Shown here: positions 39,901 to 46,340 of the stretch, one piece after another
Numbering within the stretch: position 1 is the first letter of the stretch
Layout: every line of letters starts with the position of its first letter
DNA from: a virus
Length of the DNA: 55,920 nt
IMG/VR virus record: IMGVR_UViG_3300003324_000282
Location: 1-55,920 of that record
Strand: one strand, 5' to 3'
Program-made: the position numbers and the translations under genes
Notes under the pieces: model-generated
Told to the model about the DNA's origin: nothing
Database searches by the model: none
Seen by the model: the letters and a program-made list of their open reading frames with translations, nothing else

Positions 39901-40675
39901 TTTGAAGAATGAGAAAAACTCAGCGGCATTGGCCTATGCTTTGAAGATTGCAATCAACACAGTGTACGGTCTTACCGCGGCCAAGTTTGACAACCCGTTC
40001 AGAGACAATCGCAACATTGATAATATTGTAGCAAAGCGTGGTGCTCTGTTCATGATCGATTTAAAACATGCAGTACAGGAACAAGGTTATACTGTCGCTC
40101 ATATCAAAACGGACTCTATCAAGATTCCGGAAGCTACACAAGAGATCATCGATTTCGTTGTCAATTTTGGTACTAAATATGGCTATGAGTTCGAACACGA
40201 GGCTACGTATGACAAATTTTGTCTCGTGAACGATGCAGTTTATATTGCACACAAGCCCGAGAGTAACATTTGGGTTGCAGTAGGAGCTCAGTTCCAGCAT
40301 CCGTATGTGTACAAAACATTGTTCAGTGGCGAAGAAATTGAATTTGACGACTTGTGTGAGACAAAACAAGTTATGCAGGGCGTTATGTATCTAGAATATC
40401 CGGACAATGTTCGAGAGCATGTCGGTAGGATTGGAAGATTTGTTCCAGTGCTTGAAGGTGGTGGCACGTTGTTGCGGGTTAAGGATGACAAAGCCTACGC
40501 AGTTACAGGCACCAAGAACTACGAGTGGGTTGAAGCCGAGATGGCTCGAAATAACCAAGATACAATCAAGATTAACATGTCATATTTCGAGAAGCTAGCT
40601 AATGATGCTCGAGATGCTATCGATTATTATGGATCATTCCATGATTTTGTGCTACTAGATGGGGTCAATAGATAA
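36905..40675 (+). CDS. SF3 helicase - AEP primase - family B DNA polymerase fusion
   Basis: This 1,256-residue protein joins three replication activities. An SF3 helicase occupies about 120-330, with Walker A GPAGTGKST at 179-187, then IQHDGDL and FMGTNQP. An archaeo-eukaryotic primase-like domain lies around 460-590: IDFDL (Asp500, Asp502), SGSGVHLHY (His537) and VEVKVF. A family B polymerase fills 700-1256: Exo I FDTE (Asp711, Glu713), Exo II YNNRRFDNH, Exo III YCVNDV, motif A LLDVASMHPTS (Asp948), motif B KIAINTVYG (Lys1014) and motif C IKTDSI (Asp1070). The first Asp of the usual DTD is Lys in motif C. GTG 36905 follows AAAGGAGGG. Confidence 0.88.
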   Translation: MDFYQIGTKETKGGVIEIFPDFTVGRSKDLMVRGRSFYAIWDEEKGLWSTDEYDVQRLVDKELSEFADKLKKDGHICTVKYLRSFSSNTWSQFQNFLSKVGDNAHTLDQNLTFSNTEVSKSDYISKRLPYPLAPGSTPAWDELIGTLYSVEERAKIEWAIGSVVSGDSKKIQKFLVLYGPAGTGKSTVLNIVQKLFEGYTTTFEAKALASSNGTFSTEAFKNNPLVAIQHDGDLSKIEDNTKLNSIVSHEEMTMNEKYKPSYTARVNSFLFMGTNQPVKISDAKSGIIRRLIDVHPTGIKIPINHYHTLMSKIDFELGAIAHRCLEVYQQMGKNYYNGYRPLEMMLQTDVFFNFIEANYDIFKSQNGTSLKQAYALYKDFCNDTGIERQLPQYKVREELRNYFEDFKDRAVVDGETIRSYYYGFTAHPFKTPSKDANTFSLVIDETTSIFEKLYEDCAAQYAKEDGTPQKRWITVKTKLSDIDTSQLHYVKVPDDHIVIDFDLKDENGNKSLERNLEAASSWPATYAEISKSGSGVHLHYRYDGDVNTLSRSFADGVEVKVFNGDSSLRRRFTKCNSVSISTISSGLPTKEKKVLQSQTIKSEKGLRELIARNLRKEIHPGTKPSVDFIKHILDQAYTDGLTYDVSDLRPKLITFANNSTNRPLECLKIVQSMKFKSEKETESVDTRSNTTSTAAMDTYSAPEDDVIAPFDTEVFPNLFIVCWKYRGSDQVVKMINPSPTEIEKLVELKLIGYNNRRFDNHILYARIMGYNNQQLFELSQKLINGNTSAYFGEAYNLSYADAYDFITDKKSLKKFQIELGLPHVELDLPWDQPVPDELIDKVVEYCVNDVLSLESVIEEREADLVARQILAELSGLSINDTTQRHTAAIIFGKDNKKPQKDFVYTHLSKEFPGYEYDRGVSTYRDEVVGEGGYVYAEPGMYNDVALLDVASMHPTSIEELNLFGPYTPNFTALKNARLAIKYGDYSSAREMMDGKLAPYLKNEKNSAALAYALKIAINTVYGLTAAKFDNPFRDNRNIDNIVAKRGALFMIDLKHAVQEQGYTVAHIKTDSIKIPEATQEIIDFVVNFGTKYGYEFEHEATYDKFCLVNDAVYIAHKPESNIWVAVGAQFQHPYVYKTLFSGEEIEFDDLCETKQVMQGVMYLEYPDNVREHVGRIGRFVPVLEGGGTLLRVKDDKAYAVTGTKNYEWVEAEMARNNQDTIKINMSYFEKLANDARDAIDYYGSFHDFVLLDGVNR

Positions 40676-40884
40676 TGCCACAAATTCGAACATATGAAGT
40701 ATCACAAACACGAAAAGTAAAAGTCACTGCAAATAATCCAGCAGATGCTGTAGCAATTGCAAATGCTGCATTTACTAATGGACAAAATAGTGACAGAGGT
40801 GCGAAAGATGCCCCGGCGGGTATTTGGGGTAATATCTCTTCGGAAATTAGAATTGCAGATATGACTTGTTATGAGGAGATCTAA
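40675..40884 (+). CDS. Small protein downstream of the polymerase
   Basis: This 69-residue protein (IRTYEVSQTRKVKVTANNPADAVAIANAAF at the start, given here in brief as RTYEVSQTRKVKV then NPADAVAIAN) looks like a small alpha/beta fold with a strand, helix and strand. Its ATG overlaps the polymerase stop. It has one Cys near the C-terminus. It may be a polymerase accessory; no family is recognised. Confidence 0.65.
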   Translation: MPQIRTYEVSQTRKVKVTANNPADAVAIANAAFTNGQNSDRGAKDAPAGIWGNISSEIRIADMTCYEEI

Positions 40885-41382
40885 ATGGTAAGAGAGCGTG
40901 ATCGAAAGAACTGGACATTTGAAGATCATCGAGTTATTTTCAAGAACTTTGCTGGTAAGCCTGGACCATTTAACGCAGAGGGAGATAGAAACTTCGCACT
41001 CTGTCTAGACGATCCCAAGGAAGCCAAAGAGCTTGAAAAAGAAGGTTGGAATGTCAAGTATCTAGACCCAAGAGAGGATGGTGATGCTGCTCAGGCATAT
41101 TTGCCCTGCTCAGTCAGCTTCAAAAACTATCCACCGAAGATTTACATGATTACTTCTCGTGGGCGTACTCTTCTTGGTGAACACGAAGTTGAATTACTTG
41201 ATTATGCTGACTATGAGACTGTTGATGTCATTGTTCGACCTTATGAATGGGTTATCAGTGGAAAGACTGGTATCAAGGCATACGTAAAGTCGATGTATGT
41301 AACGATCCAGGAAGATGATCTGGACATGAAGTATCGTGACGTGGCGGATGTTCCTACTCGTTCTGGAAAGACATATGAATAA
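40885..41382 (+). CDS. Putative ssDNA-binding protein
   Basis: This 165-residue protein follows the pattern of a phage family placed beside replication genes. WTFEDHRVIFKNFAGKPGPFN and GDRNFALCLDD open it. SVSFKNYPPKIYMITSRGRTLL lies mid-protein, and ELLDYADYETVDVIVRPYEW and GIKAYVKSMYVTIQED end the core. It is beta-rich with conserved aromatics, consistent with an OB-type fold. Binding to single-stranded DNA is inferred from neighbourhood and pattern. Confidence 0.55.
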   Translation: MVRERDRKNWTFEDHRVIFKNFAGKPGPFNAEGDRNFALCLDDPKEAKELEKEGWNVKYLDPREDGDAAQAYLPCSVSFKNYPPKIYMITSRGRTLLGEHEVELLDYADYETVDVIVRPYEWVISGKTGIKAYVKSMYVTIQEDDLDMKYRDVADVPTRSGKTYE

Positions 41383-41396
41383 AGATTTGGGGACTC

Positions 41397-42191
41397 ATGA
41401 CTGAGCATAGTATTTTAATCCGTAAAATTGATGATGTTCGCAAACCTAGATTAAAAACTGGTGCAATTTTTAAAGAAGATTCTCGAAATCTTGACTTTGT
41501 GCATTCAGATCGAATGGCTGCTCGAGCTCAACCGCCATTACCGATTACTGATGTGAACTGGCCACGACACATCAAAATCATGAATCAAAATGCCTCAGTA
41601 ACAGTTAATGGTCGACGTTATAACGGACTTGGCAGTTGTGTGCCTAACAGTGGTATTACTACTCTTTCTACTGGACCATTCAAGCCACCATATCCACGTC
41701 CTACTGAGCAAAAGACCATTGTTCCACTATATGAGACACTGAGTGCTGAGCTCGGTCCGGAGTATGCTTTTCCTCCGAACGACAAAGGTTGCAGCATCGG
41801 TGACTTTATGTCATTGGCGATAGAACGTGGCTGGATCTCTGAGTACAACTGGGTATATACCTTAGATGACATGCTGCAAGCACTGATGCATGGACCAGTT
41901 CAAGTAGCAATTGCATATCTTCATTCATATGAGCGAGATGCTAGTAGTGCTCGTTTCCCTGTGCATTTGAAGAGTGGTATTATTAGTTTTCATGCTTTGT
42001 GTGCCGATGAAGTTCGACTTAGCAAAAAGCAAGTTTGGTACACAAATAGTTGGGGTCATGTTGGTGCTAGAGATGCAAAAGGTAACTGGACTGGTAAATT
42101 CTATCAGACCTTTACTGATCTGGAACGGTTATTTAAGAGCAACAATATTCAGGTTGCAGTACCAATTCCTTCTCCTACTAGGAGGGTATAA
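41397..42191 (+). CDS. Papain-like cysteine protease (C1 fold), phage copy 2
   Basis: This 264-residue protein has the same fold order as the gene at 529: GLGSCVPNSG (Cys81), GIISFHALCADE (His199) and WYTNSWGHVG (Asn217). It has an insert of about 100 residues between Cys and His and lacks the Pro-rich tail. It lies among replication genes and so is probably made early, unlike copy 1. Host-protein cleavage or processing of a phage replication protein are both possible. No signal sequence is seen. Confidence 0.75.
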   Translation: MTEHSILIRKIDDVRKPRLKTGAIFKEDSRNLDFVHSDRMAARAQPPLPITDVNWPRHIKIMNQNASVTVNGRRYNGLGSCVPNSGITTLSTGPFKPPYPRPTEQKTIVPLYETLSAELGPEYAFPPNDKGCSIGDFMSLAIERGWISEYNWVYTLDDMLQALMHGPVQVAIAYLHSYERDASSARFPVHLKSGIISFHALCADEVRLSKKQVWYTNSWGHVGARDAKGNWTGKFYQTFTDLERLFKSNNIQVAVPIPSPTRRV

Positions 42192-42283
42192 TGACAATGT
42201 TGCTGGTAGGTGCTGGAATTACTCTTTTTTCAATGGTCATCGGATACGCTCTCGGTGCGGCTAAGAACGAAGATAAAAACTAA
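42191..42283 (+). CDS. 30-residue membrane peptide
   Basis: The peptide is one hydrophobic helix (LLVGAGITLFSMVIGYALGA) followed by KNEDKN. It shares TAATG with the protease gene, so it is translationally coupled, and GGAGGG is upstream. It may anchor or inhibit the protease, but this is only suggested by coupling. Confidence 0.6.
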   Translation: MTMLLVGAGITLFSMVIGYALGAAKNEDKN

Positions 42284-42319
42284 ACATTTCCTCCCGATGG
42301 TAAAGGACTAAACTTAATT

Positions 42320-42631
42320 ATGGAAACGCGAACGTTTATCCGTAAGTCGTTCGAGGTTGAGGCAGTTCAGGTTACTGCTGAAAATATGATGGAAGTATCC
42401 AAATGGTGTCAGGGGCGAGTTGTAAATGCCAATGGCGATGAGGAACGGCATATTAAGGTTCGAGTTCTCAGAGTCTTGGATGAGCGACAGACTAAAGCTT
42501 TTGTCGGAGACTGGGTACTCTATGCCGGTAATGGGTACAAGGTGTACAACAACAAAGCTTTTCAAAAGAGTTTTGAGCCTGTTGGTGAGGAACTTCGCGT
42601 CGTGGATGAGCCTGCCGAGGCAACTACTTGA
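42320..42631 (+). CDS. Small conserved phage protein
   Basis: This 103-residue protein contains RKSFEVEAVQVTAENMMEVSKW, then VGDWVLYAGNGYKVYNNKAFQKSFEP. That is a beta-rich fold common in phage accessory regions and without known role. It overlaps the next membrane protein by four bases. Confidence 0.7.
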   Translation: METRTFIRKSFEVEAVQVTAENMMEVSKWCQGRVVNANGDEERHIKVRVLRVLDERQTKAFVGDWVLYAGNGYKVYNNKAFQKSFEPVGEELRVVDEPAEATT

Positions 42632-42789
42632 TTATTCTAGCATTCCTTTGTTTGGCATTTCCTATCGGAATTTGGCTTGGGTTGGAAGGGTATGAACTGC
42701 CAGCCTTATTCTGTCTTATTTTTGGTTGGGCTCCTGCTGCAACTGTAATTGTCTCTGTCATAACAAAGGAACGCAGAAACATAAAATAG
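42628..42789 (+). CDS. 53-residue two-span membrane protein
   Basis: TTG 42628 overlaps the previous stop (TTGA). The peptide has two hydrophobic stretches (ILAFLCLAFPIGIWLGL and LFCLIFGWAPAATVIVSVI) and a basic tail ERRNIK. The start codon is weak, but the coupling and hydrophobicity support it. Confidence 0.5.
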   Translation: MIILAFLCLAFPIGIWLGLEGYELPALFCLIFGWAPAATVIVSVITKERRNIK

Positions 42790-43020
42790 TTAACAAGCTT
42801 CCTGGAGAGGGGTCTCTGGGAAAATGGGTGCTATCCGTCCTGTGCTAATTCAATGGGATACGGGCTGTTAAGTACGGGAAGTCAGCCCATCCTTATAAGC
42901 GCCGACGAGCGCCTAGTCGTCCTGTGTCGAGCGCACTTTTACAACGGGCAGGATGGGAGAGTCGCGGGCCTGGCTACAACAGCGACACAATCGTGGCAAC
43001 AAGGCCACTACATGAAAGGA
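42790..43020 (+). ncRNA. Candidate structured RNA, GC-rich gap
   Basis: This gene-free stretch is markedly more GC-rich than its surroundings and full of pairings. GGGCTG 42862-42867 pairs with CAGCCC 42883-42888. CCCATCCT 42886-42893 pairs with AGGATGGG 42950-42957. GCGC pairs with GCGC at 42899-42912. GGCC pairs with GGCC across 42967-43006. The first two helices share three bases, so they exclude each other. An open frame at 42853 lacks a ribosome site. It could be a trans-acting RNA or a regulatory leader for the gene at 43031. Confidence 0.4.
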
Positions 43021-43030
43021 AGTGACAGTT

Positions 43031-43270
43031 ATGCCTCCGGAGAACGAGGGCCAGGAGACACCGGTTGCTCAGTCGCAGACTGCTGAGGAGCCGCGGGGTT
43101 CGAACGAGCCCAACACCACTGAGACGGCTCAGACAGATGTTACAGCACCAGATCGTGCTGAGGAAAAGAAGGTTGACGTTCCTCAGAATGAGACATCTGT
43201 TACGGATGACAGGGCCGCGGAAGCTGGTCCGACCGATGCCGGCACAGTTTCGGGTGACACCACCCCGTAG
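43031..43270 (+). CDS. Disordered acidic protein
   Basis: This 79-residue protein is almost entirely E, D, T, A, P, Q and N (for example VAQSQTAEEPRGSNEPN) and predicted to be disordered. GAAAGGAAGTGACAGTT precedes ATG 43031. Its base composition is GC-rich, like the preceding RNA-like gap and unlike neighbouring genes. That suggests the two arrived together. It may be a DNA mimic or scaffold; no family is recognised. Confidence 0.6.
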   Translation: MPPENEGQETPVAQSQTAEEPRGSNEPNTTETAQTDVTAPDRAEEKKVDVPQNETSVTDDRAAEAGPTDAGTVSGDTTP

Positions 43271-43287
43271 TTAAAGGTTTGTGGGGA

Positions 43288-43309
43288 CCACGCTTTGGTG
43301 GGTGCGTGG
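43288..43309. terminator. 6-bp hairpin after the disordered gene
   Basis: CCACGC at 43288-43293 pairs with GCGTGG at 43304-43309. No T-run follows, so it is at best a weak terminator, or part of the structured region. Confidence 0.3.
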
Positions 43310-43345
43310 CTTAAACGACCGACTATATCTCCGGCGCCCACAACC

Positions 43346-43385
43346 TCGCAAGATATACAGGGGTTATTATGAGACCCCTATTGAA
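43346..43385 (+). promoter_or_regulatory. Array promoter copy 9, outlying
   Basis: TCGCA at 43346-43350, 14 bases with GATATACAGGGG, TATTAT at 43365-43370, then GAGACCCCTATT. It lies about 11 kb from the main array but keeps exact spacing and flanks, and again precedes a small single-gene unit with its own terminator. Confidence 0.8.
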
Positions 43386-43395
43386 AGGATTGAGA

Positions 43396-43581
43396 ATGAC
43401 GCCTATCGAAATTCAAGATCTGCTAACGGAAGTATCGAAGAATGTCCAAGATATCGGAAGAAAAATTGGTTCGCCTAAAAACGATCCAGATGATCTTCAG
43501 AAACTTGCTGACGCACTACGATTCTCCGCGCAGACCGTTGAAGTCGTAAAGGTCGCATTACTCGAGTATTATGAACAGTGA
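43396..43581 (+). CDS. 61-residue helical protein (array-type cassette)
   Basis: The protein starts at ATG 43396 behind GAAAGGATTGAGA. It is soluble and helical (IEIQDLLTEVSKNVQDIGRK, then DLQKLADALRFSAQTVEVV), unlike the membrane proteins of the main array. It has its own array promoter and terminator. Function unknown. Confidence 0.7.
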   Translation: MTPIEIQDLLTEVSKNVQDIGRKIGSPKNDPDDLQKLADALRFSAQTVEVVKVALLEYYEQ

Positions 43582-43590
43582 TCTCGAAAG

Positions 43591-43620
43591 CCAGAGGCCC
43601 TTACAAGGCTTCTGGTTTTT
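43591..43620 (+). terminator. Terminator, 9-bp stem with CCCTTACAAGG core
   Basis: CCAGAGGCC at 43591-43599 pairs with GGCTTCTGG at 43607-43615 with one G-U pair, followed by TTTTTAATTTTT. Same architecture and core as the terminator at 30439. Confidence 0.85.
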
Positions 43621-43648
43621 AATTTTTGGTATCTAGAAAGGATCTGAA

Positions 43649-43879
43649 ATGCAACCGGCATTTACCACAACTCCTCTAGCTGAGGACATGGTTATTGAAG
43701 ATGATCACGGAGATCACGCTCTTGATAACAAGTGGCTTAAAGGCAACTATTGTCTCGGCATCCTTATTCTTTGTGTTAGTTGTGAGTGGACCGGTCATTT
43801 CTGTGACGGATCAACCGATCATTTCTTCAACCACAAATGTAAGCTTCGGACCCAATCTATATCTGAGAAGGATCTCTAA
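43649..43879 (+). CDS. Cys/His-rich small protein
   Basis: This 76-residue protein carries GNYCLGILILCVSCEWTGHFC and DHFFNHKC, five cysteines and several histidines in the C-terminal half. It is likely to bind zinc. AGAAAGGATCTGAA supports ATG 43649; an overlapping hydrophobic frame from 43695 is a shadow. It opens a long run of short, overlapping genes. Confidence 0.65.
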   Translation: MQPAFTTTPLAEDMVIEDDHGDHALDNKWLKGNYCLGILILCVSCEWTGHFCDGSTDHFFNHKCKLRTQSISEKDL

Positions 43880-44176
43880 ATGAAGAACTACGACAGTATG
43901 AATTTGTCTGAGCTGTATGACGCTTGGATTGAGAACTGGAAGGTATTTCGTACCGGTCTTCGTGAGCTATTTGGTAACGAACCAGTTCCGGATCCTCGAG
44001 AGATGGCGGATATGATGGCTGAAATGCCCATTCATGTTTGGATCCGACTGTTTGAAAGTGAGACTGCTTCTGAAGAGATCCGTAAAAAAATGGACATCAA
44101 CAAGCTTATGGCCGAGATCCAGCTAGAGAATGCCGCAATTCTTGCCACGGCGTTGACTAAAGGCGTTCAAACATGA
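43880..44176 (+). CDS. Unknown helical protein
   Basis: This 98-residue acidic, helical protein (NLSELYDAWIENWKVFRTGL at its start, MADMMAEMP in the middle) has no cysteine or span. It begins directly after the previous stop and overlaps the next gene by four bases. Function unknown. Confidence 0.65.
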   Translation: MKNYDSMNLSELYDAWIENWKVFRTGLRELFGNEPVPDPREMADMMAEMPIHVWIRLFESETASEEIRKKMDINKLMAEIQLENAAILATALTKGVQT

Positions 44177-44475
44177 AAGATTGGTTGAAGTATAGAGTGT
44201 GGAAACTATTTGCTCTTGATCCTCATATTTTCATCTGGAAATTCTTTGGTCGGCGATTTTTCAAAATAACCGAGAAAACCGTTCTTGATGATGAATATGA
44301 CTACATGGCTGAAGATGATCGAATCGACATGAAGAGTTGGGCCTCAGAACACGGTGATAAGTACTTTAAGTACTACTACAAGCTGTTTAAAAAACGACGA
44401 AACTGGTATATACGTCACGGTTTCTTCGAGTTGGCAGATGATATTCAGACCGCAATATGGGTGCGTGGTAAATGA
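44173..44475 (+). CDS. Unknown aromatic-rich protein
   Basis: This 100-residue protein is rich in W, Y, F, K and D (FIWKFFGRRFFKI, DKYFKYYYKLFKKRRNWY) and predicted soluble and basic-acidic mixed. It overlaps both neighbours by four bases. Function unknown. Confidence 0.65.
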   Translation: MKDWLKYRVWKLFALDPHIFIWKFFGRRFFKITEKTVLDDEYDYMAEDDRIDMKSWASEHGDKYFKYYYKLFKKRRNWYIRHGFFELADDIQTAIWVRGK

Positions 44476-44660
44476 ATACCATCATTTTCTCTATCACATT
44501 ACAAGAAGGAACCTCTCTTGAAGACAGTCAGCGAATTCGAGAAGAAACACTTGTTGTTCTTCGCAGACAAATGAAATGGCAAAGTCAAGATGGAGCTGTT
44601 ATTGGCAGCTCACTCGAGATTGATTCGGAGACCGATGACCTTAAGAGCACGGGGGCCTAG
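44472..44660 (+). CDS. Small unknown protein
   Basis: This 62-residue protein looks like a ferredoxin-like alpha/beta fold (TIIFSITLQEGTSLEDSQRI, then VVLRRQMKWQS). It overlaps its upstream neighbour by four bases and the downstream gene by 26 bases. Function unknown. Confidence 0.6.
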   Translation: MNTIIFSITLQEGTSLEDSQRIREETLVVLRRQMKWQSQDGAVIGSSLEIDSETDDLKSTGA

Positions 44661-44934
44661 CTACGAACGAGAAGAGAGTCTGCAAGATCCTCTAAATCCA
44701 CAACATGAGTTGATGGTAACTGCAGTAACTGGTACGAACGGAAAGAAATTTAAAGTTCGGTGCAAATGTATGGCTGAGTACAAAAATATTGATACGACTA
44801 GATATTACAACTTCGATTATATTAAAATAGTAGATAATTTCAAAGAAGCAAATCGTATTTATGAAAATCATCTTCGAGTTTCAGCCATCTTGGTAGCAGT
44901 TGCTAAGTTCTATCATCAACAGAGAGGGAAATGA
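44635..44934 (+). CDS. Small protein with Cys-x-Cys
   Basis: This 99-residue protein (MTLRARGPSYERE start, VTAVTGTNGKKFKVRCKCMAEY in the middle) starts at ATG 44635 behind CGGAG, inside the end of the previous gene. A VRCKC turn could be half a metal site. It ends in a helical segment. Function unknown. Confidence 0.6.
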   Translation: MTLRARGPSYEREESLQDPLNPQHELMVTAVTGTNGKKFKVRCKCMAEYKNIDTTRYYNFDYIKIVDNFKEANRIYENHLRVSAILVAVAKFYHQQRGK

Positions 44935-45074
44935 TGCCACATATTTCAAACTCAATTCCTCGTGGATGTCCAAATTGTAACAATGAGCAGCTTGGTTTGT
45001 ACAAACTGACTGTGACCTGTCTACGTTGTGGGTGGAGTAGAGTTCTTATTCCTAAACGTAAAGAAAAGAGATAA
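44931..45074 (+). CDS. 47-residue zinc-ribbon microprotein
   Basis: RGCPNCNNEQLGLYK and VTCLRCGW give two CxxC pairs 15 residues apart, a classic zinc ribbon. A basic tail KRKEKR follows, suggesting nucleic acid binding. It overlaps the previous stop (ATGATG). Confidence 0.7.
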   Translation: MMPHISNSIPRGCPNCNNEQLGLYKLTVTCLRCGWSRVLIPKRKEKR

Positions 45075-45075
45075 T

Positions 45076-45300
45076 ATGTTTGATTGGTTATTTTGGCTTG
45101 TTCCATCCTTTCATGATGCTACTCTTGGTATAGCAGCTATTCTAGGTTGGAAAACTGGTGAATGGCTAGTTAGACGTAGAAGAATGCCATATCGATGGAA
45201 GTGTCCACAATGTGATTTCAAAATTCAGTCTAGCACTCGAGATGTGTACGAGATCAGCAAGTCCAGTCATAACCATATTTCAACCAAGGAGTACAAGTAA
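45076..45300 (+). CDS. Membrane-anchored zinc-finger-like protein
   Basis: This 74-residue protein has an N-terminal hydrophobic segment (MFDWLFWLVPSF, then LGIAAILGW), a basic RRRRM junction and WKCPQCDF followed by His residues (SSHNHIS). This gives a possible CxxC-HxxxH zinc site. ATG 45076 lies two bases after the previous stop. Confidence 0.65.
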   Translation: MFDWLFWLVPSFHDATLGIAAILGWKTGEWLVRRRRMPYRWKCPQCDFKIQSSTRDVYEISKSSHNHISTKEYK

Positions 45301-45548
45301 TGTTTGTTGCTGTTCCGTATAAGAGTCAAGAAGAGATCGTTTATATCAACCTCGATAACGTAGCAATGGCACAGCCTAGGTTCGCCCGTACTGGTGGGCC
45401 TGGTGAGCGTAAAGGTAAGACCTATACCTCGTTTCTACTTATCAGTTATGTTGGTACTTCGGCGGTGCTGGAGACACTACTGGAGTGGAGCGAATTCATG
45501 GAGATTGCTGCACCACATGAGTCTAAGTGGGATCCAAAGGCACTCTAA
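45300..45548 (+). CDS. Unknown small protein
   Basis: This 82-residue protein is beta-rich (VAVPYKSQEEIVYINLDNVAM, FLLISYVGTSAVLETLL) without cysteine. It is linked to both neighbours by one-base stop/start overlaps (TAATG). Function unknown. Confidence 0.65.
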   Translation: MFVAVPYKSQEEIVYINLDNVAMAQPRFARTGGPGERKGKTYTSFLLISYVGTSAVLETLLEWSEFMEIAAPHESKWDPKAL

Positions 45549-45721
45549 TGCTTATATTTCTGGTAATCATTGAGTTCCTCTTTGCAGTATTTGCTTTGAT
45601 TAGTTTTTTAACTTGGTCCTTCTCAAAAGATAGACCTTTTATCGGTGTGTTTGGCTATATTCTAATTTCCATTATCGGTGCTGTTGTCATCATGGAAACA
45701 GTTGACATACTGACAGGATGA
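45548..45721 (+). CDS. 57-residue two-span membrane protein
   Basis: MLIFLVIIEFLFAVFALISF and a second span (GVFGYILISIIGAVVIM) flank a short charged loop SFSKDRP. ATG 45548 overlaps the previous stop. The topology is holin-like but there is no lysis context, so function is unknown. Confidence 0.65.
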   Translation: MLIFLVIIEFLFAVFALISFLTWSFSKDRPFIGVFGYILISIIGAVVIMETVDILTG

Positions 45722-45924
45722 TCATGGAAGGTATCACTGCTAAGAACGTCATAATCGATGAAGTTACAGCAATGCGACAGAAAAAATGTGCGCAACGTCC
45801 ACAAGGACATACATTCACTCAAGATTATTTTGGAGTATGCAGTAACTGTTTGCTTAAAATTACCCCGGAGGAAGCAGCGAAGATTAACTCTAACCATAAG
45901 AGCCAATATGAGGAAGACCAATGA
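45718..45924 (+). CDS. Small Cys-containing protein
   Basis: This 68-residue protein holds KKCAQRPQGHTF and FGVCSNCLLK, giving a possible C-H-CxxC zinc site. It overlaps the previous stop, with ATG 45724 as an alternative start. Function unknown. Confidence 0.6.
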   Translation: MIMEGITAKNVIIDEVTAMRQKKCAQRPQGHTFTQDYFGVCSNCLLKITPEEAAKINSNHKSQYEEDQ

Positions 45925-45958
45925 TATGTCGTCTTAAAGCAATGGGGTGGTAGAGATA

Positions 45959-46210
45959 ATGAAAAACAAACTTAAGTGGTGGCGATATCTAGTTTACAAA
46001 TGGTGGCACAGCACATTACCACTTTGGGTAGCAAACAAGATGCCGAAAAAGATTGTCTATTGGTGTGCTATCCGAGTCGGTGTCAACGCAACCACAAAAG
46101 TCTACGAAAATCAAGTAGTTGCGGAACTTCTGGTCATGGATGCTCTGAAGCGATGGGAAATTTTATATGGGCAAAAACAGTCCAAGCGCAAAACTTCATC
46201 GAGCGCTTAA
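45959..46210 (+). CDS. Trp-rich small conserved phage protein
   Basis: This 83-residue protein opens with KNKLKWWRYLVYKWWHSTLPLW and continues with KMPKKIVYWCAIRVGVNATT and AELLVMDALKRWE. I recognise the type from actinophage small-gene regions. It may lie on the membrane surface through its Trp/Lys-rich helix. ATG 45959 follows GGGGTGGTAGAGATA. Function unknown. Confidence 0.65.
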   Translation: MKNKLKWWRYLVYKWWHSTLPLWVANKMPKKIVYWCAIRVGVNATTKVYENQVVAELLVMDALKRWEILYGQKQSKRKTSSSA

Positions 46211-46340
46211 AACTTTGGCACATATTGCTCAGTACAAAAAATATGGACCGTTAATTGGACCAAAAGAAAAGCATCAACCAAATCCTAGGTGGGATACAAC
46301 ACGGAGGATTGATGGAGGAAAAAGAATACCCCACTCCTAA
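46167..46340 (+). CDS. Possible 57-residue basic protein in overlapping frame
   Basis: The frame starts MGKNSPSAKLHRALKTLAH and continues with PKEKHQPNPRWDTTRR. It overlaps the previous gene by 44 bases and the next by 29. It bridges a gap of about 100 bases with no other gene. The ribosome site (ATGGGAAA) is poor. Gap-filling supports it; overlap on both sides argues for caution. Confidence 0.45.
   Translation: MGKNSPSAKLHRALKTLAHIAQYKKYGPLIGPKEKHQPNPRWDTTRRIDGGKRIPHS

Noticed and set aside
42853-43086. 77-residue open frame in the GC-rich gap.
   Set aside because: No ribosome site, it overlaps a better-supported gene in another frame, and the sequence fits a structured RNA better.
43321-43360. 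GACTATATCT resembles the complement of a group I intron S element, and AAGATATA follows.
   Set aside because: The match is on the opposite strand or partial, no P/Q/R elements or split gene are visible, and the AAGATATA is explained by promoter copy 9.
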